The position numbers and the translations under genes are program-made. DNA of 64,000 nt from Diplonema papillatum (taxonomy: Eukaryota; Euglenozoa; Diplonemea; Diplonemida; Diplonemidae). The stretch is from assembly GCA_030068145.1 (NCBI GenBank), contig JAPJBO010000114.1, forward strand, positions 62,001 to 126,000, written 5' to 3'. Numbering within the stretch: position 1 is the first letter of the stretch; every line of letters starts with the position of its first letter. Below the pieces are notes generated by a model. That model ran no database searches, was not told the DNA's origin, and worked only from the letters and a program-made list of their open reading frames with translations. Shown here in pieces: positions 1 through 10,513 of this stretch.

Positions 1-1369
1 AGGGAGGAGGAGAGGAAGATGAGGCGTCCCATGCCATCGGAGCCGACGGCCCGGGTTCACCTCGAAGGGAAGGTGGGGGAGGAGGCACGCGTTTCAGCAG
101 CGATGCACCTGCACCACCCGCGTGAGCAGGCGAGGGCTCGCGCTGAGGTGCGCGTCTGCTGCCTGCTTCACCACTCAGGTTCGGAACGAACGATTCGATT
201 TCTCGTGGTGGTGGTGGTAGTCGTGGTGGTGATGGGGGTGCCCTCGCGTGGCGCACGTCATTTACAGACGAGAGCCGCGAAGGACGAGGAGCTCGTTCTC
301 GTCCACCGTCGGCATCCTTCGCACGCCGAACGAACGACTCCCCCACTGGTGGGTGTTCCTGCGACGGCGAACTTGTGTGACGAAGAACGTTGTCTGTCAA
401 CGAGAGCTGTGAAACACGCTGAGCTCTACCCCCTTCCGCAGCCTCGGCCTTGACGCTCGGAACGATGGACCCGCCCGGCGGCCCCTGCGGCGGCGGCGGC
501 GAGGCGCGCTCTGCCCGCTGCGAAGGGAACAAGCCCCGCTCCGCGTCCAGAACGACGGCCTGCGCCACCGCCCGGGCCGTGGCCCGCTGGGTCGACGCGC
601 GGACGCCGTCTGCCTGCTTCTTCTGCTCTTCCTGGACGCCCCTAGCGCGGCCGGCTGCGACCCAAGCCTTGCCCTGCGAGCCGAGGGCCTCGATTAAGAT
701 GTCGTCGACGGTCTCTTTTTCGGCGTGGTCCGCGCCCGGCTCGCTTTGGATGCCCGCCCGCTTCATTTCGGAAACGACTTCTTTAAGGCGGATGACGTGC
801 TGCACAGTTGCCAGGGCCTTGACGACGGCGGTGTAGGTCAAGGCCGTGGGCTCCAGGCCACCGTGTTTCATTTCTTTGAAGTATGCATCGGCGAGGCTGG
901 CGGACCCGCAGTTTGCGAAGCAAACAATCAGCTGAGTGTACGACAAGGGTCCCGTTGTCACTCCTTTGTGCTTTTTTGCCCGTTCGAAGATTTCCCTCGC
1001 AGCGTAGGACAGCCGGCGTTGCTCTGCAAGAACGGACGCGCCTTCAGAAGCTGCGGCTGCCCGTTGCTGTCGAAGAGTGAGCTCTCGGATCATCTCCGCG
1101 AGGTCTGCGTCCGAAAGCTGCTGCCAGGCGTGCAATAGGCGTGCCAGCACCGTGAGTGGGTTGCCGGGTGCGTCTATGGCACGCATTGCCGCGGCCACAG
1201 ACCGACGGTCGGTGTCTGGTATGCCTCTAGTCAGGGTTGCTGCGAACCCAGCATCCTCGCCCGCCATGGCTCGATGCTGTAAAACAGAGAGCACCACTGC
1301 ACGGGGTATCCACGTGAGCCTTATCCACGGCACAGCCACTGGGCACCGTGCGACCGCCAGTAGGACCAT
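1..1369 (-). CDS. PPR-repeat protein, 3' end beyond the window
   Basis: This minus-strand frame is open from 1369 to the left edge with no stop, so the C-terminus lies outside the window. Counting from the internal ATG at 1267, residues about 106-140 and 141-175 form two consecutive 35-residue pentatricopeptide motifs (SYTQLI...CG...A..YFKEMK..GLEP, then TYTAVVKAL...VSEMKRAGI). The rest is low-complexity Ala/Pro/Arg-rich sequence. PPR proteins bind organellar RNA. I chose the upstream ATG at 1369 because the extra 34 residues are rich in Arg and hydrophobic residues with no acidic residue, as in an organelle-targeting peptide; 1267 is the alternative. An in-frame stop lies upstream near 1468. 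Seen: the open frame and motifs. Inferred: organellar RNA metabolism. The RNA target and total repeat number cannot be read. Confidence 0.72.
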   Translation of the reverse strand, partial: MVLLAVARCPVAVPWIRLTWIPRAVVLSVLQHRAMAGEDAGFAATLTRGIPDTDRRSVAAAMRAIDAPGNPLTVLARLLHAWQQLSDADLAEMIRELTLRQQRAAAASEGASVLAEQRRLSYAAREIFERAKKHKGVTTGPLSYTQLIVCFANCGSASLADAYFKEMKHGGLEPTALTYTAVVKALATVQHVIRLKEVVSEMKRAGIQSEPGADHAEKETVDDILIEALGSQGKAWVAAGRARGVQEEQKKQADGVRASTQRATARAVAQAVVLDAERGLFPSQRAERASPPPPQGPPGGSIVPSVKAEAAEGGRAQRVSQLSLTDNVLRHTSSPSQEHPPVGESFVRRAKDADGGRERAPRPSRLSSVNDVRHARAPPSPPRLPPPPREIESFVPNLSGEAGSRRAPQREPSPAHAGGAGASLLKRVPPPPPSLRGEPGPSAPMAWDASSSSPPP

Positions 1370-2031
1370 CGCAGTATCATGGGCCCCCTCGTGTGAGCAC
1401 ACACCCACTCCTGTGAGCAGGTGCTGGTTGCTTGGGTGCTTTCGGAATAGAAATAGAGATGTTAGGCATCAGTCGTGCTCTCTCCGGTACAAAATGAGTT
1501 TTGCGCTGCTCTGCGAGAACTAGTAGTTCTAGTTTCGTCGAGTGACGGCTTAGTCGTTACGCGTGACGAACCGATCAGGCTGGGCAGAGCGGGCGGACGA
1601 TGGGTTCCTGATGCTGTCGTTCAAAGATGAAAAACATCTTCAGCCAAAAGGTTAACTTGCACCATGTTTAAGTAAAAAAGACCCGAAAACACGAAACCTT
1701 TAAAACACCCACGCTGAAAACCCTGTCGAGACTGCAAGAACTTGTTGCAAGGTAGTTCGCCACCCTGCAAGACCTTGTCGCAAGGCGATTTCTTGTCGGC
1801 ACCTCCGAGCTCTGCCCCTGTGGCAAGGTGCTCCCAACGGTCGTGCGTGCCTGCTGGTGCGGTTGGGCAAACGCTGCTCGAGCTGCGGGGACTCGAAGGT
1901 CCGTTGGGAGACCTTTTGGTCAACGTGCAATTCTTGCACGGAGGACCATGTGCTGGAGAAAGAACGGAACCGGGAGGTAATCTGACCTGAATGTGCCGAT
2001 CCCTGAAGTCGCAGACCCCGGAATTCTTTAG

Positions 2032-2806
2032 GCCAACAGGATCCAAACTTTCAAGCAAACTCACACAGAAGAAGCGGCAGAAGCCGCCAGGTACACCGAA
2101 AGCGCCGTAGCAATTCAATTTGCTATGAACGCAGAACGGGCCGCCGCTCACCTGGAACGCGCCCAGGAACAAAAAAGGCAGCCCTGAGCCTGGCATACGA
2201 GCAGGCCCAGGCGGACGAGGAGCAGGCCCATGCGGACGAGGAGCAGGCCCAGGCGGACGAGGAGCAGGCGATGGCGGTTGATGAAGGGGGCGAAGACCCC
2301 GACGTCTACGAGGCCTTGGTGCAGGCCTGGAAAGATCGCTACACCCCCCAGCCAGACAATGCAATACAAACAATGCCAACAGAACCCCTAAACCACAATA
2401 AACGCTAGGAATCCCTCCCCCAACTTCAACGCGAACGGGAGGAGGAAGGCCAGCTGCTGGAAGAGCAGGTGGCCAAGGAAGTGTTGTGCAAGGGGCGAGC
2501 GTACGCACCCCAAACTCAGGCACAAACGTCCAACAGGTACGTCCCACTCACCCAGTTTGTGGGTAGGTGGAAGGCATGGGCCCAAGCTGCGGGCCCGCGC
2601 GATCGCCCCGCCCAGGCACTGGAGGTGGTACGGCCGAATGCCGTACCACTAAGCCAGCTGTGCCACGTGGCACGGCTGCGTGCCTGCCGAGCGGACGGGC
2701 AGTTCGAGGCATTTACCGCCGACCAAAAGAACTGCGGGAGAAGGAAGAAATGCGTAGTATTGTTTATTCGTTTACTTGTTAGTTGTCGACAACTTGTTTT
2801 GTGTTG
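2032..2806 (+). pseudogene. Decayed coiled-coil protein gene
   Basis: Two plus-strand frames read as biased, protein-like sequence. The first (2032-2181) is Ala/Glu-rich (RAAAHLERAQEQKRQP) and ends in TGA. A second frame takes over near 2180 and contains three tandem copies of a 21-bp unit (2199-2270) giving an AQADEEQ heptad, then an acidic stretch, a TAG near 2407, and a further approximately 130 codons ending near 2806. The heptads predict a coiled coil. A frameshift plus an in-frame stop, with no candidate splice signal noticed, indicates a dead gene. I do not recognise the family; a gag-like element protein is possible. An antisense frame in the same interval is Pro/Arg-rich and looks like a shadow. 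Confidence 0.4.
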
Positions 2807-2959
2807 AGGTGTCGTAGATGTAAATCTGAAGACGCCCATGTCAAATTTTGTTAAGCATTAAGTTCTTTTGAGTACATGAACCACATGATTAGCATGCACT
2901 GTTGTTAAGCAGCGGCTGCCAAAACTTGCCGTGACACCTATGATCAACGTAAGTTGGAA

Positions 2960-3340
2960 AGGAGAAAGGTTCTTAGTAGTAGTAGTAGTTTGAACTTGAT
3001 ATGCGGCAACAATCTGTGACGATAGACTGCACAAGCCGCTACAGACTATCTCTTTGCACACGTCGTGTCATGCTTCAGTCGCTTCTTGCCCCGCGTCTGT
3101 TGGTCTCCGGTGCGCGCTTCACGTCCGTTGTGCAGTTTGATGACGAGCTCGAGCTCGAGGAATCACCAGATGATTCGGTACACTCATTTTCTCCCTCGCG
3201 GATTGCTTCCGCGGTCTCGACTCCCCTATGTTCCTTGCTTTCACCTGCTCGTCTTCGCAGCTCCGCTTCGGCTGGGTGGCTTTGATGTGCGCTTCAAGGC
3301 GGCTGCTGCGGCTTCAGCTTCTTGCGGGCGCTTCCACCTG
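2960..3340 (+). repeat. Dispersed repeat B, copy 1
   Basis: About 350 bp that match the reverse complement of 59895-60245 with many substitutions and small indels. The shared start is a (TAG)n-like tract followed by TTTGAACTTGATATGC. Several overlapping short frames exist, but none is conserved as protein between the two copies. The copy abuts repeat A (3344 onward), which also begins with a TAG trinucleotide run. Probably a decayed non-autonomous element; no terminal repeats or target duplication were identified. Confidence 0.6.
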
Positions 3341-3343
3341 CCC

Positions 3344-3880
3344 TAGTAGTAGTATGTGTCGTCTGCCGAAGCAGCGCAGCCGGAGACAGCAGGCGGGGCT
3401 GGTCATGCTTTACTTTTCTCTTCTTCATGGAGACCCGCCCCCGGCAATCCCGCCAGGCCTCCACGAAGCCTTATACACAACACGAGGATGCAGCCCTGCT
3501 CAGGTCTCTGAGGACTCAGCCATCAGGCCATTGGCTGCTAACACCCCCGACCAGTCGATTTGCCACTTTTGTGGCCTTCTATTTGCCGGGCGATACTGTC
3601 AGCACTTGTTCCGCGTCGTATCAAGTACATGATTTGTTGGGGGATCGACAACCGCGACTCAACTAAAGGAGCGGTCAACAGAGTCGCCACGTGAAGGCCC
3701 CTCCATGACACCAACGAAAGGTTCTTCAAAAAAGAGAAGAAATGGGGAAACCGCATCTGCGGCCAGGGACAGTGCAGGTCCGCCCCGGGCCGATGGAGGA
3801 GTGGGAGGCAGGGGAAGAAGAAGGGTGCCGTCCACAGCAACACGAAAAGTTTTTCGCTGAAAGTCGCGAAGCCTGGTTAA
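3344..3880 (+). repeat. Dispersed repeat A, copy 1
   Basis: Starts with TAGTAGTAGTATGTGTCG and is alignable along most of its length with 5701-6180, sharing blocks such as TTCTTCATGGAGACCCGCC and GATTTGCCACTTTTGTGGCC. Copies differ by substitutions and short indels. A short inverse fragment is at 14531-14575. No protein frame is conserved. A solo LTR or MITE-like relic is possible. Confidence 0.65.
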
Positions 3881-4957
3881 CCCCGTGGTAACGCCGTGGT
3901 ATCGAGTCGCTGCCGGACAAAAAGTGTAATGGTCAACAGCGCGCACAGCTCGGGACAACCGGGATAGCAGTGTCTATGAGCTTGCAGCGCCAGGACTTAA
4001 GATTCGCTCAGTGATGCTTTCTGCGGTCACGACTCCGCTGTTTCTATTTCAAGAGCTGGTTCGCTCAGACGTTTCTGCCGAGCAGCCCCGACGGTACGAG
4101 CCGGATCAGCGCTCAGTAAGGTTTACACCAGGGAGAAGACGCTCAGCCGGGTGCAAAGAGGAGAAAGCGAATGATTCAAGGCTTTCGAGATCGCTTCGAC
4201 CTCTTCTCAAACTTGACGTGAGCTCGGGGTAGTTCATTAAACCTGACGTCGAATCCTAGTTCTACGTGGACGGGAATAAGCAGGAATGGCGACGCGGGAT
4301 GTACCGAGACTGACTATTTTTAGTTGGGGAAGTTGCAGTACTGTTTGGGTAGGTGCCTACAGGAACACTTACTGCACACCACACAGGACCCTCTGGTTAC
4401 GTCAGGCACGACGCCCGCCCTTCTTTCGGTATCCTGCGAAAACTGGGTTCGAATCAGAAACCACCTGTATCCTGGGAAACGGTAACCGTTTTGTCAGAAG
4501 GTCCGCGGCTCTGCAGTCAGCACGTGGGCTTCCCTGCCTTCAGTCAAATAATGGATGACATCCCAAGGTTTAACCTGAGCAAACACAGGTCAAATCGCAC
4601 AAGCAACAACTTCACTCGCCAACGCAGAATTTCCATAACAACCCTGAAAGACCCCTGTTTTGCCGGAAAAAGGGGGCCCCCAGCAAACCCAAAACTAGAA
4701 ACCTACCCACTCAGGTGGTCCTTAAATGCTCGGCAAATCCAAGATAACTGGTCGGAAGCTCGTTTAGGCTGAAATAAGGGCTGCAGAATGCAAGGCAATT
4801 CCTAGGCAATTCCTTAAGGAAAAACATCAGAAACCCAAACGGGGCGTCACCAGAAATCCAAGACTCGAAACCTACCCAGGTTCGATATGACGTACCCAGT
4901 GAAAGCCCGCAGCAGTACGGGAGCAAAGGGCTGCTACACGGGGAGGCTGGCTGCTAC
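3881..4957. other. Intergenic, no gene seen
   Basis: No frame in this stretch shows a recognisable domain. Short open frames overlap on both strands. A GGTTCGAATC match to a Pol III B box at 4444-4453 lacks a pairing T-stem, so no tRNA is called. Short imperfect duplications (GAAACCTACCCA at about 4698 and 4867; CTAGGCAATTCC near 4800) occur just downstream of the acetyltransferase gene. Confidence 0.5.
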
Positions 4958-5518
4958 TTATTTGAGCTCCCGCAGTACGCGGCAAGGATTTCCCGCGGCG
5001 ACAACGTTGGCAGGCACGTCCTTCGTCACAACACTGCCTGCGCCGATAGTGGTGTTGTCTCCGATGGTCACGCCCGGGAGGATGACCACCCGGCCGCCGA
5101 CCCACACGTTCTTGCCGATTTTGACGGGCTTCCCTCCCTCTATGCCGGTAGCCCTCAGGGGCGGGTCTATCGGGTGCGTCGCGGCGTACACGTGCACCCC
5201 GGGTCCAAACAATGTTTTGTCGCCAATTTCAACGGGGCAGATGTCGAGGATGACGCAGTCGAAATTCATGTACACGTCATCCCCTAGTTTGATGTTGTAC
5301 CCGTAGTCGCACCGGAAGGGCGGCTCGATGAAACAGCGGGAGCCCATGGTGCCCAGAAGCTGTTTAAAGAGCCCTTCCCTAACTTCATGGTCCAGCACGC
5401 TCGAGGGCTGCTGGATCTGGCACGTCAACCGTCGGCACGCCATGCGGTCAGCCACCAGCTCTTCATCGGTCACGTCGTACGCCTCCCCGGCCGTCATCTT
5501 CTCTCTCTCTGTCGGCAT
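4958..5518 (-). CDS. Maltose/galactoside O-acetyltransferase (Maa/LacA/NodL family)
   Basis: 186 residues, the usual length of the bacterial Maa/LacA/NodL acetyltransferases, which transfer acetyl from acetyl-CoA to a sugar hydroxyl. Residues 1-60 form the N-terminal Mac domain (MPTEREKMTAGEAYD start). Residues about 62-180 are a left-handed beta-helix of hexapeptide repeats, including FRCDYGYNI (68-76), NFDCVILD (85-92), the catalytic histidine in YAATHPIDP (His115), IGKNVWVGGR (134-143) and PGVTIGDNTTIGAGSVVTKDVP. The ATG at 5518 matches the family start exactly, there is no targeting sequence, and there is one exon. The protein resembles bacterial Maa closely along its full length. It is isolated between dispersed repeats. 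Inferred: cytosolic enzyme, possibly of bacterial origin by transfer. The true acceptor sugar is unknown. Confidence 0.93.
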   Translation of the reverse strand: MPTEREKMTAGEAYDVTDEELVADRMACRRLTCQIQQPSSVLDHEVREGLFKQLLGTMGSRCFIEPPFRCDYGYNIKLGDDVYMNFDCVILDICPVEIGDKTLFGPGVHVYAATHPIDPPLRATGIEGGKPVKIGKNVWVGGRVVILPGVTIGDNTTIGAGSVVTKDVPANVVAAGNPCRVLRELK

Positions 5519-5700
5519 TTTGCCCCCTGGTTGCTTCGTTGCTTCCCGTCTAAGCCCAATAATTCACTTGTAAAACTCGTTTTAGAGCTGATTTTCGCCT
5601 AGATGGATCCAGCAAATGTGCACGCGCAACATGCCGGATGGAAGAACTGATGAAGAGGGGCTGTCGACAGCGCGGAGCGAAGAAAAGACAAGCCGCAACA
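5519..5700. promoter_or_regulatory. Presumed upstream region of the acetyltransferase gene
   Basis: 182 bp between the minus-strand ATG at 5518 and repeat A copy 2. It must contain the promoter if the gene is transcribed on its own. No convincing TATA box or other named site could be picked out. Confidence 0.3.
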
Positions 5701-6180
5701 TAGTAGTAGTATGTGTCGTCTGCCGAAGCAGCCGGAGACAGCAGGCGCAGGGGGCAGGTCATGCTCTACTTTCTCTTCTTCATGGAGACCCGCCCTCGGC
5801 AATCTCGACTGTCCAATCACGGTCGAGCTTTTGTGAGGAGGTGGTTAACCAGGCCCCCCCACGAAACCTTATACACAACACGGCACAACACGAGGATGCA
5901 GCCCTGCTTAGGTGTGCACTCAGTCATCAGGCCGTTGGCTGCTGAGCACCCCCCGACTGGTCGATTTGCCACTTTTGTGGCCCTCTATTAGCCGGGCGGT
6001 GATGTCAGCACTTGTTCCGCGCCGCATCAAGCACTTGATGCTGGCGCGACTCAATTAAGGTGCGGTCAACAGTGTCGCCACGTGAAGGCCCCCCCATGAT
6101 ACCTGTAAGAGGAGGGGGGAAGGGGAAGAAGAGTGTGAAAACGGGGTTTAGCAGTACGACTTTTCGCTTGAGGTCGCGAG
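5701..6180 (+). repeat. Dispersed repeat A, copy 2
   Basis: Second long copy of the family at 3344-3880, same orientation. Relative to copy 1 it carries extra sequence near 5815-5850 (CAATCACGGTCGAGCTTTTG) and a shorter 3' part. It sits directly upstream of the acetyltransferase gene. Confidence 0.65.
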
Positions 6181-8600
6181 GTAGAGTTCAGGGACCATCT
6201 CTTCGGGGGGTTACCGGTCTCCTCACTTCTGCTGCTACGGCGGGTGCAAGTCGCTCCGGAGGCGCGCTGCAGGTTGCGGCTCTGCTACAGTCGGTCTTGG
6301 CGCTGCAGGGGGGGGTGCTCTGGCCGGCGGGAGCTCGCCTTGCGGGGGATCGTCTTGTAACGCTCTTTTTCTTCGCGCGATGATGCCAGACAGAACCCAG
6401 CGTCGCGAGGTGGCAAGGAACAAACTCCCCCGAGCCGCTGGCGGCGGTCTACTTCGACGGCGGTATCGCGAAATAATGGGTTGTATGGACAGAAACAACA
6501 AACCCGGTTGGCAAAGGTCACCCCGGAGACGTTGAATCCCTGGATACCCAAACGAGCCTTCACTCTAAGATGGACCCACTTGGAGTTGTCCTGCTTCTTC
6601 CCCTTTTTTCCGTCATACGTATCGAACACCGGGCAGCGCCTCTCTGCGTAGTTTCCACATACACGGGATGACGTGTCTACGATGCGGGGGGTAACACAAC
6701 TGTATTGACGACTCCGCTGAAGCAGTTTGGTTTTCCAGTTCAAAGGAAGAAGGCAACCAAAAGGATGGCACTCCGAATCAGCGCGAAGGAAGAAAACAGC
6801 AAGAAAAAACAAAACAAGAACTGGGGAAAGACAAAGCGACAACATTTCTTCGTGGCCACCAGGACAGGTGTGGGCGGGGGAAGGGGCAGGACAGGCTAAG
6901 GGCGTTAGGGGGTACATGGGGATATTTCTTCTTACGGTGTTGCAGTAAAATACGAGAGGAAAGTGACTGTTACAATGGACGGAACTGAACTCAACTATGA
7001 AAGTTTGCCCTCTGGGTTTATTTCGCTGTACGAAGTACCTGTCGGGGCGCAAACAAAACATTTTCGGAGTCTTGCACTGAGAAACGAAACAGCAGGCAAA
7101 CTTTGCAACCAAGCATCAAACTGAACGATGATGATGAGTAGAAGACTTTGTTCATTCCGTCCCTCTAGGGTGGAGTATCCTGTACTAGCAGTTTTGTTTA
7201 TGTTGGTTCGTTTAACTTTCTCGTGTGCCAATAGTTCTGTCAGTATGACTGTATTCCTAAAAGAGAAACTCCACCGTTTCATTCGTGCGCTAGCGATGTG
7301 AAAGTGTCCTGAGTTGGCTTGTGCACTTCGCTACAGGCTATCCACTAACTGAAGAACTCCTCAAGAGAAGCTCATTTTCACACGGTACCAGACCGTCAAG
7401 GTCACTGGATTCTGCTGAGTTCCAACGACAGCGGATTCTGCCGTAGACCGATCCGTGACTTCCGACCGTTCCGTGCAGACTCCAAAGTCCAATAGATGCT
7501 TAGTTACAACGACAGCCCTCCTTACGCAGTCTCCATCCGTTTCGACCACTCGGGACAAAGTCTGGACAATTTGTTCATCTATAGAGGGGAAAACGGATGG
7601 GGATTACGACTTTGCGGCAGTGGTGCCCCGATCGCCATGGACAGCAGCTTCTTTCATAAGCTGGAAAATAGCTTCTAGATTTCTTCGGGTATTTTATTGC
7701 AGATACCGGTATTGCACGGTTACAGAAGAAACAGAGCGAGGAAAAGTGAGAAAAAGAGGTGTGACACACGTGCGGACCGCCACACGTAGTTCTTCCAGCC
7801 CGAAAGCGGGTGCGTGCACACCAGAAATGTTGCCAGAAATTAACACCAACGCCTCTGAGCGCGACAGGGTTCTCTGTGCGGGATGCCGTTGAGACGGGGT
7901 GCCGTTGAGATGCTGGTTGGTACACCGACAGCGCAGCACGCGCGCGCCCTGAGTTCTCACGGAAGCAGCCGAATGCCTGGGTGAGAACCGTGCGTTCGCA
8001 ATACACCAACTACTCCGCCTCCTTTTTGTTCTTCGCATGCAGTAAACCTCTGCTTTGGGGGACATTCCTGCATCAGACTTTTCCATTGGTTTCGGTGTAA
8101 CGATTCATATGCAACCGGTCACCCAGAAAACTTCCTTCCGATGTGCAACAACCAATTTCGCTACAAAAGCACGGGGTTAAATCTTAGTTTAGTGTTTGGG
8201 CAGAATCTTGCCTCTCGTGTATGTCGCGGGAATGCAGGGGGGGAGCATGCTGCGTAAGCACAGGGTTTCACAATTCGACCGAGCCTGTGCAGTCGGCTCC
8301 AAAGTGATCCTGGCGACAGTGTCTGGCGACTTTTTCCATTCCAGTTTTCGGCACCGACCCAAAACAGACGGGAATGACACCAACGGCGACGGGGAGAATA
8401 AAGAAACGACAGTTTTGAACCAGCTGGCGGGTGAACTGGTTGCCAGGGTTGATATGTCCAAAACCCCCGCACACGCCATGATGTAGGCTGAGTCTTCGCC
8501 CCGCGGGCGTCTTGCGGGGGGGAGACAGGGAAGCCTTCAGCGCTGAGCCTCGAGTTCTTGCTACATTCTATTTTGCTTCAACCGCTTCGCGAGCGGCCTA
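6181..8600. other. Intergenic, only unsupported reading frames
   Basis: The longest frame (6285-7112, minus, about 275 codons, no ATG at its left limit) contains a hydrophobic segment and a Cys-rich stretch (NRVCCFCPYNP) but matches nothing I recognise; it may be a decayed element protein. Other frames (7455-7892 plus; 7575-8086 minus; 8161-8486 both strands) overlap each other and show no domain. At 8178-8215 a sequence AGTTTAGTGTTTGGGCAGAA resembles 42668-42692 and 40988-41005, a small dispersed motif. Confidence 0.4.
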
Positions 8601-8626
8601 GAGGACCATGCATACTGCACTTACGC

Positions 8627-8945
8627 CCTCCGGTGCTGGAACCAGTGCTGTGCACCCACTTTCCCACAACGTGGTCAGAGAATAGACACAACATATACCC
8701 GTTTGGCTAATAAAGATTTCTCCCATGACCCAGGGAAATTGGGGTCCTTCGTCGCATGGTACGTGAGAAAAAGTTCGTGTGGACGGAATTGATGTCAACC
8801 CTGACATTGTCTGCCCATTTCAAGGGCCACAATGGAAAAGAGATTCGGGCCCCAATGTATTGTGGGCAAAAATGTTGCGGCCATTCTGACCACCTTGTGG
8901 GAAATTTGTTGCTGCACAGTACTGCTGGGACAGCATTCCCCGGTC
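8627..8945. repeat. Inverted repeat of a roughly 65-bp motif (foldback/MITE-like)
   Basis: The left arm (8627-8693: CTGTGCACCCACTTTCCCAC then ACGTGGTCAGAG) recurs as an imperfect reverse complement at 8870-8940 (CTGACCACCTTGTGGGAAA then CTGCACAGTACTGC). The spacer also shows partial inverted similarity. A third copy, direct orientation, lies at 40845-40922. This arrangement suggests a foldback or MITE-type element; no target-site duplication was recognised. Confidence 0.55.
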
Positions 8946-10513
8946 CGGTCTTTGTGGTTGTAGAAGGGTTGTGTTGCTTTGCTGTTTCACATGAAAATGG
9001 AGGAACGGTGCCGGCTCGTGCGGTGAGCACGGGAGGCAGTTAGGGGGCCGGGGGTCGGGGGGATTTTTTTACAGTGCGGCGCGGCCGGGTCGGCAACGAG
9101 GGGCCGCAGGGCACTCGCTCCGTGTTGCCCTTTTTCTCAAGAAGTGGCACGAACTAAGAGTTGGACGCCTAGATTTATCTTCGTGGTTTTATCGGACCGC
9201 ACCTGTATGCGTAGCAGCTTTGTTCAGGCAAATGCCGGCTAAACATGTGCTGGATAGGCCTGTACATACACGACTATATTTCGTGACTTTTCATGACCAG
9301 CCCCAATCTGTGAGGAGAGACAGCGCAAACCCGGGTTTTCGACGGATTCTGGAACTCCATCTTCGGTGCACCAATGTGGCCGATGCCCTTGTGTGTGCAT
9401 GTTGGCTGACATCCTGAGCCATGCTGGCTATTACAAAATCGCGTTTCTGTACAAGCATACCAGGATAGACAAAACACCAATCACCTCACTCACAACGGCT
9501 TATGCCATGAAGCTTTGCGTGCTTGAGACTTTGCCTTGCTCAGCCTGCCGTCTTTGAGCAGTGCCTGGACTTGCAAAGAAAGCTTCGCCTTTTCGGGATA
9601 CTGGATTTGACTCCTCGTGTGCCTCAATGGCGCCCGTACTGCAGACGAAAACGTAGACAGGTACTTGGTCATTCTCCTTGTGCCATTTTCAGGGCGTCGT
9701 GCGGTTGAGCAAAGAAGAAGGCAGCTGCCGCACACAACACAAGGTGTGAAGAGCCTGACCCTGACTCTGATCATAAACAATTGTTGCCTAAAACCACGAT
9801 TCAGAGGAGTGCGGTCAACAAAAACTCTGATTTGCCCTTCTTCCTTCTCCCACTCTCGCGGTGAACGTTTTTTTGAGACGCAGCTACGAGAACGCGAAGA
9901 TCAACATAATCGCGCGGCAGGGTAAGATCATCTGTTGGTGTCAACGGGAATCCTCTATGACTTGCTCTGCAGCTCTACTTCAAGTGTAAGAAGGAGCTTC
10001 AGCGCTGTAAGCACGCAAAGCCAAGTTGATCCTGTGGGTGTGTTGTTTACATTCCGATCAAGTGCAGTTTGTGGTGCGTGTTTGTTTCACGTGAAGCATC
10101 AAACTGGGAATGATCGTTCGCGCCACCACATTCTCGTTCAACCCGAAGAGGGTCAACTCGATCGGCGATGGATCGGCGTGACCGCTGTGCGCATCTACCT
10201 TCTGGTGTAAAGTAGTAAAACAAACCCGCATCATCAGCGTTTATCCGAAAACCGGGGCGAAGGTGGCCTTTTTCGGTCCTGTGTGGTAAAGGTTGTCCAT
10301 CGGTGGTCTACTCATCTGTGCATTCGCGCCCGTCTACCCCTGATGAGTGAGAGTTCGCTTGAAATTCCGGAGACTAGCGTGTTTTTCGGCAAATGGAATT
10401 ATTCTTGCTCGCCATGTTGGCAAGGTGGATTTGTTACGAGCAGTGCGCATCGAGGACTTGTAGCTGTTCGTTCCATCGACTCTGCGTGCGATTGGCCGCC
10501 TTTGCACGGTGGT
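8946..10513. other. Intergenic, no gene seen
   Basis: A/T-richer sequence with several short frames (for example 9490-9780 minus and 9935-10210 plus) without recognisable motifs. The sequence GTTCGCTTGAAATTCCGG near 10352 recurs at 37575, so part of this stretch is repetitive. No promoter or terminator is evident. Confidence 0.45.

Noticed and set aside
1621..2547. A 308-codon minus frame with repeated PAPRPxGPAPRP
   Set aside because: The proline repeats are the antisense of the AQADEEQ heptad repeat; no domain.
4430..4460. tRNA gene suggested by GGTTCGAATC
   Set aside because: The flanks do not pair as a T-stem and no A box or acceptor stem fits. GGTTCGAAGC near 55177 fails the same test.
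6285..7112. A 275-codon minus frame considered as a transposase
   Set aside because: It lacks an ATG at its left limit and has no DDE/D motif set that I can recognise; kept only as a note in the intergenic entry.
10330..10380. Hammerhead ribozyme core (CTGATGA ... GAAA)
   Set aside because: Stem II pairs only weakly, two extra bases separate it from GAAA, and the related sequence at 37575 lacks CTGATGA.
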